NCBI GenBank assembly: GCA_016278505.1
Contig: JADQBQ010000017.1
Span: 101,357 to 165,356, forward strand
Source of the DNA: Clostridiales bacterium
GTDB lineage: Bacteria; Bacillota; Desulfotomaculia; Desulfotomaculales; VENG01
Direction of reading: 5' to 3'
DNA: 64,000 nucleotides
This document shows, in pieces, positions 8,224-14,816 of the stretch. The stretch's first letter is position 1; each line of letters begins with the position of its first letter. The notes under the pieces are model-generated. The model was not told where the DNA came from. It did not search any database and saw only the letters and a program-made list of their open reading frames with translations. The position numbers and the translations under genes are program-made.

Positions 8224-10341
8224 CTATTCACAACCTGCGGGCAGGTAGCGTTTGTCAAGCAAACCCTTACCGGCCATTTCTTTTATGTAGGACCTCATAA
8301 ATTCAACGGGATACCCCAGCATAGGCAATTTATGTATACCGCTTACATAACCCATTGGACACTGTTCACTGGGCACATATTCTAAATAAGGTTCTTCAAC
8401 GGCCAAAGCTAATAAGTACCGGTCAATACGAATTAACAATTTATTGTCCATGAGGGTTTGAATGGCGGCATCAACATCTGAGGCGCTGAAGTCCTTGCCG
8501 CGGAGCATCTCGCGTACCAACGTCTCATCCTTTGCCCGGTCACAGGCCAGGTATAACTCTCGCTGCGCACCAGCGAGGCGGAAAGAAGGCGCCACCGCAG
8601 CGGGACGGGTATCACGCACGATTATTTCCTCATCGCCCACCTCCATGCTTAATACCGGTGGAGTTTTACTTATGAACGCCACGGACCACTGAAAAACAGC
8701 CTGCCTCAAATTACGCAGCCCCGGGCGATTAAACAAAACTGCCATTCTTGAATCATTTTTAATTGAGGCGTAAAACTCGTCATCAAAGGTATAGGAAAGG
8801 TCTTTAATTGCCTTTGGACTTAATGGATAAATGAGGGCGTCCAAGGGTAAAGGGTTTAATTTCAGAGAATACTCGGCTGCCCGGTCAAAGTAGTGGCTGT
8901 TGCGCTGGTACTGGACATCGTTCAGTCCCATGGGTGGGTATAAATGAGTCAATAATGGCACCAGCTCAGACATCTCCTGGTACCAGCCGTCCTGATCGCC
9001 GGGGAAATCGTTAAGAATCGACCAGTAGACATGCATACCAAACTGGCGGAACCATTTTAGCGTCTGCATGTTTTGCCAGGCCGTGACTCCTTTTCTGAGC
9101 GTTTTCAGTGCCTCACTGTGCAGGCTCTCTATACCCGGCTGGCACCAGACGACACCGGCTTCGCGCAGCATTTTAATTTGCTCTTTGGACAAGTTGGAAC
9201 GAATTTCGTAAAAAAGTTTGTAGGGAGCACCACGGTTAATAAGCTCGGGAATCAAGTCTTTAAAACATCTTATATCCAGTATGTTGTCAAGAAATTCGAA
9301 ATGTTCTATCCCGTAACGACGGCTTAGTTCTTCCAATTCGGCCAGCACCCCCGAAGATGGGCGAGACCGGTAGGGGATCTGCGGGGTATTAAGACCGCAA
9401 AATTTACACTTCCCGTGCCAGCACCCACGTGAAGCCTGGATTGGTAAACCGGGACGGACAGATTTCCCCAGTGTGGGCAGTGATTTAAGAGTATCGAAGT
9501 AGTCCTGGTAAACAGGGGTTATCTGTGCCTTAAAGGAACCGGCAACGGCCCGCGGCAGGCCAGCCCCCTCTTTTATTCCATCACCCGGGTATCCGGATTG
9601 CCTGTGCCGGGGTGCAAACACACCCTCGGGTAAAGCTTCGAGAGGGACCTGTCGTCCAAATTCAAAAATGCGTTCAGCAAGCGGCAGTATAAGATCTTCG
9701 CCCTCGCCGGAGACTACATAATCAACCCACGGAAAATGCCGGTGCGCAGCGCGCCCCATGATTGTTTCACAGTCGGCACCCCCCATGAGGGTAATAACGT
9801 CACCATTAAGTTCCTGTATCTTTCGCAGCAAGGCCAAGGAGGGCACTCTCTGGGACAAGCTGGAGGTGCAGCCAACGATACGCGGAGAATATTGAAGAAT
9901 TTGTTCCGCTAACCTTGTAACAAATTCTTCCGCCCTTTGTCGAACGAACCGCAGCTCTTGGCGACACTCTTCCAAACTCTGCTCCCGCACGCTGCCGAGC
10001 AGAGCATGGATGGCACCGGCGAAGTGGTCTTCACCCGGCTGAAAGTCAGGAAAAGCGGAGGAAGCAAATGACCATTCAGCTAGGGGCAGCCGTGGGTCAG
10101 CAAGGTGATTGCGTTCATATAAATCAACTCCAAGCTCTTCACAAAATAGAAGGTTGGCGTAAATACTCCTAGCCCTAATTCCCCCTTTTGCCAACGCAGC
10201 TTGCAAAAGGCCGAGAGCCAGTGAAGGTATCTCCGGATTGCTGTAAGGCATACATACCAGGCACACATCCGCAGGCGCCGGCGGCGACTTATAGAATTGT
10301 TTATTCAGATTATTAGCAGCATTCTTCATTGCACAAGTCAT
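8224..10341 (-). CDS. B12-binding radical SAM RiPP maturation protein (rSAM_ocin_1-like)
   Basis: A 705-residue enzyme resembling the RiPP maturation radical SAM protein 1 group, several members of which act as C-methyltransferases. The N-terminal third is a cobalamin-binding-type domain (DVCLVCMPYSNPEIPSLALG, VITLMGGADCE). The radical SAM cluster motif is in ASRGCWHGKCKFCGLNTP. Its three cysteines are spaced C-x4-C-x2-C rather than C-x3-C-x2-C; expanded first spacing is a trait of this group. The gene overlaps the epimerase upstream by 29 bp and abuts the acetyltransferase downstream. A methyltransferase role on beta-branched or hydrophobic core residues is a family-based guess. Confidence 0.82.
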   Translation of the reverse strand: MTCAMKNAANNLNKQFYKSPPAPADVCLVCMPYSNPEIPSLALGLLQAALAKGGIRARSIYANLLFCEELGVDLYERNHLADPRLPLAEWSFASSAFPDFQPGEDHFAGAIHALLGSVREQSLEECRQELRFVRQRAEEFVTRLAEQILQYSPRIVGCTSSLSQRVPSLALLRKIQELNGDVITLMGGADCETIMGRAAHRHFPWVDYVVSGEGEDLILPLAERIFEFGRQVPLEALPEGVFAPRHRQSGYPGDGIKEGAGLPRAVAGSFKAQITPVYQDYFDTLKSLPTLGKSVRPGLPIQASRGCWHGKCKFCGLNTPQIPYRSRPSSGVLAELEELSRRYGIEHFEFLDNILDIRCFKDLIPELINRGAPYKLFYEIRSNLSKEQIKMLREAGVVWCQPGIESLHSEALKTLRKGVTAWQNMQTLKWFRQFGMHVYWSILNDFPGDQDGWYQEMSELVPLLTHLYPPMGLNDVQYQRNSHYFDRAAEYSLKLNPLPLDALIYPLSPKAIKDLSYTFDDEFYASIKNDSRMAVLFNRPGLRNLRQAVFQWSVAFISKTPPVLSMEVGDEEIIVRDTRPAAVAPSFRLAGAQRELYLACDRAKDETLVREMLRGKDFSASDVDAAIQTLMDNKLLIRIDRYLLALAVEEPYLEYVPSEQCPMGYVSGIHKLPMLGYPVEFMRSYIKEMAGKGLLDKRYLPAGCE

Positions 10342-11785
10342 TACTCCTCACCTCTATCTGAGGCCTTTCATCGCCCAGGCCATCTTCCAGTAAGCCCTGG
10401 TCAAAAAGCCTTTGTATGGATGACATAATAGCCAAAATGTCTGTATGCTGGGCCAAAAGTTTATCCATCACATTGGATGAACTTAAATCTCCATGGGCAA
10501 TTAACCGGCCTAGTGGAGCCAGGTGGGACGCCCCCTGCATTTTATGCAGCTGGTGTTCACTGCGAAGTTGGAATCCCTGGGGCAGTGAAGTAAACTCCAG
10601 GTCGCGGCGAAAGGCCAGAACATCCCCGGAAGCTACATGCTCAGGCATACATTTTTCAATAGTTTCATCGATAAACTTATCCAGTTCCACGGCAGTGTAA
10701 AAACGGCCTTCAGCGTGGATGCGATAGCCCAAAGGCCAGCGGTCGGAAGGAGGACAGGGACTTATCAGTCGTACGGACCGCTCTACCATATTAATTAAAT
10801 ACCCGGTCAGGCAGGCAATAGTATGGTCCCTGACGATGTCCAATTGTGGGCTTTCCGGTATAGCTTTCGAACGGTTACGCCCCGAATTTGCCATTAACTG
10901 TACCAGGGAATCGGAATGCTGCAAGATTAACTCTGTCCAGGCCAAATCCTCGGCGGAAAAAGTATCATGCACACGCCGCAGCATGTCAAGCGATAAGATG
11001 GAAAAACGATCCACGGAAGTAATATGTTTCCGGCGGAATTTTAATAAATCATTAGTCCAGGTCAGGTTGAGCAATGGGGCTGCAGTGGTGGTCTGGGGGT
11101 ACGTTCCTGTGATTTCGCCATAATCCTTTATGAACTTCAAATAATCAGGATTATCACTGGGTTCGGTAGCCCAGTAACATACCCCGGTGCCTGCGGTGGT
11201 ACCGAGACGTTCCACCGCCACCTGCAGGATATCCTGCCAGAGCCGGGCATTCCCTTCGGTATACCTGTAAATTCCTTGCAGCGGTTCAGCGGCAAGGCCG
11301 CAGAAAGAACAGCCCATCGAACACCCTTTACTCAATTCAAAAACCATTGTGGCGTGCACAATTTCCTGGTTTGTCTCTTTACCCAGCTGGCTGTGACAAC
11401 GGTTTGCCTGGCGCCGGTGCCAGGCATTAAAACGATTGCTGGGCGTTTTTTCGCTTCGCTTCCGCCAATTTTTCCGAAACCGCGCGGTGGCTTCGGTCCA
11501 CCGTTTCCACAACAACGCTTGCGGCTTGTCAGCTAATTCCTCAGGGGACACTTCCTTTAATGCAGGCAGTTCCGGAACAAGTGCCGCCACCTGCACAGGG
11601 TCCACGCCGTATATCCCCCTTGATTCCAGCAACGGGCCACACCCGGCGGCATTCTCCTTCACGGCCGCGTAGAACACAGGATCCCCCACAGCACATTCAA
11701 AAAATCTCTTTATATGTGGAATCAACCTTTTTTCTTCAATACTTATACTATCGTTGAAATCTCCACAGAAATACAGCTCATCCAT
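10313..11785 (-). CDS. PoyD-type radical SAM peptide epimerase
   Basis: A 490-residue radical SAM enzyme of the RiPP amino-acid-epimerase type, which turns L- into D-residues in proteusin cores. The [4Fe-4S] motif is CSMGCSFCG (C-x3-C-x2-C) near residue 155. Segments typical of PoyD-like proteins are visible: YWATEPSDNPDYLKFIKDYG, EITGTYPQTTTAAPLLN and RFSILSLDMLRRVHDTFSAEDL. The start has GAGGAG upstream. It follows three precursor genes after a GC-rich hairpin that probably lowers readthrough, so precursors should exceed enzyme. The C-terminus ends NEECC, with two terminal cysteines. A second, diverged copy lies at 31198. Confidence 0.82.
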   Translation of the reverse strand: MDELYFCGDFNDSISIEEKRLIPHIKRFFECAVGDPVFYAAVKENAAGCGPLLESRGIYGVDPVQVAALVPELPALKEVSPEELADKPQALLWKRWTEATARFRKNWRKRSEKTPSNRFNAWHRRQANRCHSQLGKETNQEIVHATMVFELSKGCSMGCSFCGLAAEPLQGIYRYTEGNARLWQDILQVAVERLGTTAGTGVCYWATEPSDNPDYLKFIKDYGEITGTYPQTTTAAPLLNLTWTNDLLKFRRKHITSVDRFSILSLDMLRRVHDTFSAEDLAWTELILQHSDSLVQLMANSGRNRSKAIPESPQLDIVRDHTIACLTGYLINMVERSVRLISPCPPSDRWPLGYRIHAEGRFYTAVELDKFIDETIEKCMPEHVASGDVLAFRRDLEFTSLPQGFQLRSEHQLHKMQGASHLAPLGRLIAHGDLSSSNVMDKLLAQHTDILAIMSSIQRLFDQGLLEDGLGDERPQIEVRSNDLCNEECC

Positions 11786-11812
11786 AATGTTTGTTTCTCC
11801 TCACGTTATAAT

Positions 11813-11844
11813 AATGGCCCGGGCCGCTTATGGCTCGGGCCATT
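11813..11844 (-). terminator. Attenuating hairpin between precursor genes and epimerase
   Basis: AATGGCCCG(G/A)GCC arms of 13 bases, one G-T pair and a 6-base loop, followed on the minus strand by ATTATTATAA. It sits between the last precursor stop and the epimerase ribosome site, where a partial terminator or mRNA-stabilising stem is common in RiPP operons. Confidence 0.6.
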
Positions 11845-11866
11845 AAACTAAATGCGCAGCTTTGAT

Positions 11867-12139
11867 TTATGCATAAACAGCAACTACACCGACCACGGTG
11901 ACAACTTGCAACAGGGCCCCGGCAATACCACCGCCGGCGACATCATCCAGGTCACTGTCACTGAGTTCGCCACTTTGCGCCTGGCGTTTTTGGAGATCTT
12001 CCTCGGTAAAGTCAAATCCCCTCTCATTTGCAAACCGGATAAGTTTTTCTACGTCTGCACCAATGGCCTTAACCTCGGCCAGCATTTCGGGATCATCACG
12101 CACTGCTTCGTTGAAACGATCAATTTCATTTACCGTCAT
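11867..12139 (-). CDS. Nif11-like leader RiPP precursor, core A (proteusin-type)
   Basis: A 90-residue precursor. The leader (1-70) has the Nif11-like pattern FNEAVRDDPEMLAEVKAIG, then GFDFTEEDL and GELSDSDLDDVAGG. Cleavage after Gly-Gly by the C39 peptidase transporter would release a 20-residue core, starting GIAGALLQVV and ending VAVYA. The core is almost all Val, Leu, Ala and Gly with one Thr, one Gln and a penultimate Tyr, the only Tyr in any core here. Such beta-branched cores are typical substrates of PoyD-type epimerases and methyltransferases. AAGGTG lies upstream. It is the third of three tandem precursors immediately before the epimerase. Confidence 0.9.
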   Translation of the reverse strand: MTVNEIDRFNEAVRDDPEMLAEVKAIGADVEKLIRFANERGFDFTEEDLQKRQAQSGELSDSDLDDVAGGGIAGALLQVVTVVGVVAVYA

Positions 12140-12165
12140 TATAAAGTTACACCTTCCTTGGTTTA

Positions 12166-12414
12166 TTAAAAAATCGCCACAACCTGAATATTACCGCTTG
12201 CCACAAGAACGCCCCCGGCAACGTTATCCAGCTGGTCTTCAGACAGTTCCCCGCCTTGTTTGGCACGGGCTTCCACGCCGGCTACCGTGAATTTATAGCC
12301 CTTGGCGTTGGCATAGGCAACCAGCTTGTCCAGGTCGCTGCCGATACTTTTTATTTCTTGCTGCATTTCCTTGTTCTCACGGACGTCCTGGTTGAACCTT
12401 TCAATTTCTGTCAT
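12166..12414 (-). CDS. Nif11-like leader RiPP precursor, core B
   Basis: An 82-residue precursor with a 68-residue leader (MTEIERFNQDVRENKEMQQE ... GELSEDQLDNVAGG) and a 14-residue core, VLVASGNIQVVAIF. The leader differs from that of the next precursor at only six positions while the cores differ at five, so the pair is a tandem duplication with diversifying product. AAGGAGAG precedes the ATG. The hydrophobic core has alternating Val/Ile/Ala, which suits epimerisation; processing after Gly-Gly is expected. Confidence 0.92.
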   Translation of the reverse strand: MTEIERFNQDVRENKEMQQEIKSIGSDLDKLVAYANAKGYKFTVAGVEARAKQGGELSEDQLDNVAGGVLVASGNIQVVAIF

Positions 12415-12444
12415 TAATTTTTCTCTCCTTTACCGGTTCAATTG

Positions 12445-12693
12445 CTAAAATATGGCTACTGCACTGAAAACACCTTTGGCAACTAAGACGCCGCCGGCCA
12501 CATTATCCAGCTGGTCTTCAGACAACTCCCCACCTTGTTTGGCACGGGCCTCCACATCGGCAACCGTAAATTTATAGCCCTTGGAGTTGGCATAGGCCAC
12601 AAGCTTGTCCAGATCGCTGCCAATGTTTTTTATTTCTTCCTGCATTTCCTTGTTCTCACGGATCTCTTGGTTAAACCTTTCGATTTCTGTCAT
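12445..12693 (-). CDS. Nif11-like leader RiPP precursor, core C
   Basis: An 82-residue precursor, the first of the three tandem genes. The leader (1-68) begins MTEIERFNQEIRENKEMQEE and ends in DNVAGG; the 14-residue core is VLVAKGVFSAVAIF. AAAGGAGAA lies upstream of the ATG. The conserved motif TTATACAAC-N12-GTA lies about 90 bases upstream and is a candidate promoter for the three precursor genes. Confidence 0.92.
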   Translation of the reverse strand: MTEIERFNQEIRENKEMQEEIKNIGSDLDKLVAYANSKGYKFTVADVEARAKQGGELSEDQLDNVAGGVLVAKGVFSAVAIF

Positions 12694-12779
12694 TGTTATT
12701 CTCCTTTTCTAATATAGTGTTTTATATTAAACAGCTTTTTTATCAGCTGATTAACTATCACCTGGATGCGTTTAATTAG

Positions 12780-12810
12780 TTATACAACCGACAATAAAAA
12801 GTATCTCGCG
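12780..12810 (-). promoter_or_regulatory. Putative promoter motif of the triple-precursor unit
   Basis: On the minus strand the order is GATAC, 12 bases, GTTGTATAA, then TAATTAA. The same two blocks with identical 12-base spacing occur 98 and 122 bases upstream of the other two precursor genes. TATAAC could be the -10 element and the GATAC block part of a -35 region. Confidence 0.45.
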
Positions 12811-12816
12811 CCTTTT

Positions 12817-13116
12817 TTATTTTTCTTTATCCCTTTTCTTCCCCTCATCTAATATATCGTCTAATTTGACTCCACCGGCAACCATGTCCAATTCATCATC
12901 TTCCAGTTCATCATTGTCCTGTATTTTTGCTATTAACTCCTGCATCCGGTCTCCGCCTTCCGGGGTGTAATCCGCTTGCACCAGCAAACGGGCAAGAGAT
13001 AGTAAATCTTTATATTCTTCATCACGGTGCTCACAGTCAGATGCACTTATTGCATCCCCGGATACGATTTTATCAATATCTGACATAAAAGTCTCCAAGG
13101 AGTGTTTTTCGCTCAT
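12817..13116 (-). CDS. Leader-like 99-residue protein with charged tail
   Basis: The C-terminal part, NDELEDDELDMVAGG at about 68-82, is spelled like the end of a Nif11-type leader. The 17 residues after Gly-Gly are almost all charged (start VKLDDILDEG, end KRDKEK), unlike any precursor core in the locus. The first 60 residues (EYKDLLSLARLLVQADYTPE) are unlike the Nif11 leaders. It lies directly after the ECF sigma gene, the usual position of an anti-sigma factor or regulated partner. It may be a decoy leader, a regulatory peptide cleaved by the C39 peptidase, or a precursor of an unusual hydrophilic peptide. Confidence 0.75.
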   Translation of the reverse strand: MSEKHSLETFMSDIDKIVSGDAISASDCEHRDEEYKDLLSLARLLVQADYTPEGGDRMQELIAKIQDNDELEDDELDMVAGGVKLDDILDEGKKRDKEK

Positions 13117-13144
13117 TAGCTACACCTCAAATTATAAGTTTTGC

Positions 13145-13678
13145 TTAATGTATAACTTCCTTTTCCTTTAAAATGTTTTTTAATTGTTTTAAAGACCTGT
13201 ATAGTATTGTCCCAACATTACTTTCCTTTAAGCCAGTCACCTGAGCAATCTGGCGGTTTGTCATACAAGCACCGAATTTAAAGGCTAGTATATTTCTTTG
13301 TCTCTCATCCAGGCATGCAATGGCCTTTAGGAGGACATCTTTTAATTCCCGGTCAACAATCAAGTCCTCCAGCCGGTACTTTAATTCCACTTTATCAAAG
13401 TCAATGGGTATCCCCTGCCGCTGATTCTTCCTGTAAAAGTTGATTATCACATTATTGGCTATGGTAAACAGCCACGTACTAAACTTACCTTTAGCCGGGC
13501 TGTATGTATGGTAATTAACCAGCACTTTTTCAAATACTTCACTAACCAGATCTTCTGCTGTGTTGGGGTCACCTACCCTGTAAAGCGTATACTTATAGAG
13601 CTTGGGAAAGTATTTTTGATATACCTCGGATAATATGTCTGTTTGGGCTGTTTTAAAAGGCATATTGTTGACGCTCAA
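13145..13678 (-). CDS. ECF-type RNA polymerase sigma factor
   Basis: A 177-residue sigma-70 family protein with region 2 (YKYTLYRVGDPNTAEDLVSE, KGKFSTWLFTIANNVIINF) and region 4 (LDERQRNILAFKFGACMTNR, then ESNVGTILYRSLKQLK). It directs RNA polymerase to a small promoter set. The TTG start at 13678 overlaps the stop of the HEXXH-protein gene (TTGA) and has GAGGTG eight bases upstream, so the two are translationally coupled. No classical zinc-finger anti-sigma gene is next to it; the 99-residue leader-like protein occupies that position. It may control the precursor promoters; this is inference. Confidence 0.92.
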   Translation of the reverse strand: MSVNNMPFKTAQTDILSEVYQKYFPKLYKYTLYRVGDPNTAEDLVSEVFEKVLVNYHTYSPAKGKFSTWLFTIANNVIINFYRKNQRQGIPIDFDKVELKYRLEDLIVDRELKDVLLKAIACLDERQRNILAFKFGACMTNRQIAQVTGLKESNVGTILYRSLKQLKNILKEKEVIH

Positions 13679-14793
13679 TTTTTCCGCACCTCTTCCCTAC
13701 AAAAGGCTTTCAGCCCGTTTTCCAATAATTTTTTTTCGCAGTCTTCGGAAGCCAACTCCATTAAATTCATCTTTGTCACGGTCAAAAACATGTTGTGCTT
13801 TCCTTCCCCCGTATTGATAGCCGGGGCATACTTTTCGCTGATAATCTCCAAATTCAAAGCTGCTTTTCTGACATAAAACTTTATATTCTCAAAAGCGGTT
13901 TCAGATAATTGCCTTTCATTTAGGTAGTTAACCAGCCTTCCTCCGGGTCGAAAAGCAGGATAATTTTCCAAGCCCATAAAACAAAGAAACCAGTTTGCCC
14001 TGTAACTGCCCGCGGCAGCAACTATTCCCGTGTAATCGGCGATCAGTTCATCCAGCAAATGATTACGCGCTGACCGGAGAAGGCGCAGCGTGCAGTAATG
14101 CGTGGCTTCATGCTCACGCCGGATGACCAGGGACAACCGTCTCCATTCATCACGGTCCATACCCAGCATCCCGGCTGAGACGTTGCTGTATTCCGTATCT
14201 GTCAGTATTAAGAATGTATCCTGGTATAATTCTCTTTGGGATTTCATTTTTTCAAATTCCATGCCCCACAAAAAATCCGGGGTTTCCTTATAACCGTTAT
14301 CCCTTTTCCACTTTTCTTTATACTTTTTTACCCTGTCCCAATTGTTGCAGCCCTTAATCATACAGGCCCCCATGGAAGCAGGGACCGGTACCGGCTCATT
14401 ACGGTGAGAAAACACGCGAACCAGGGTTTCAAAGTCATTCCTGTTCCTCACCATGATTACGGGTATTCTACCGGCAAAGGTCCGGTAAAGGTAGATTTCA
14501 AGCTTATCCGGCTCCTGCAGTTCAACTCCCGTGGCTTCAGGCATTATAAATGTGTCCGCCCCACTCCTGGTGGCCAGCCGGTAATTGGAATTTTGGCTCA
14601 TTCCTTCTTTAACCGGGAATTTTAGCTGCATCAATCTTTTTTGTAGTGCAGCCAGCGGCCCCTCCCGGGGAATATCTTCTATATATTCCTCCCAGTCAAC
14701 CACAAAAGGCTCATCCGGCAGAGGAGTTTCCCGGTAGTTTCTTACACCCGTATGATCAAAATAATTCTCACTGAGAAATGACAGTTTTTCCAA
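13675..14793 (-). CDS. Unknown protein with HEXXH metallopeptidase-like motif
   Basis: A 372-residue protein I cannot assign to a family. It carries RREHEATHYCTLRLLRSAR, an HEXXH zinc motif (HEATH), and 16 residues after the second His comes the Glu of LLDELIADYTG, a gluzincin-like spacing. No signal peptide or membrane helix is obvious, so it should be cytoplasmic. It sits between the NHLM ABC transporter and the ECF sigma factor, with which it is translationally coupled. Possible roles are a leader-processing or anti-sigma-degrading protease. A non-catalytic metal-binding role cannot be excluded. The start is a TTG with AAGGTGG upstream. Confidence 0.65.
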   Translation of the reverse strand: MEKLSFLSENYFDHTGVRNYRETPLPDEPFVVDWEEYIEDIPREGPLAALQKRLMQLKFPVKEGMSQNSNYRLATRSGADTFIMPEATGVELQEPDKLEIYLYRTFAGRIPVIMVRNRNDFETLVRVFSHRNEPVPVPASMGACMIKGCNNWDRVKKYKEKWKRDNGYKETPDFLWGMEFEKMKSQRELYQDTFLILTDTEYSNVSAGMLGMDRDEWRRLSLVIRREHEATHYCTLRLLRSARNHLLDELIADYTGIVAAAGSYRANWFLCFMGLENYPAFRPGGRLVNYLNERQLSETAFENIKFYVRKAALNLEIISEKYAPAINTGEGKHNMFLTVTKMNLMELASEDCEKKLLENGLKAFCREEVRKN

Positions 14794-14816
14794 TGTCCCA
14801 CCACCTTACCTCTTTA

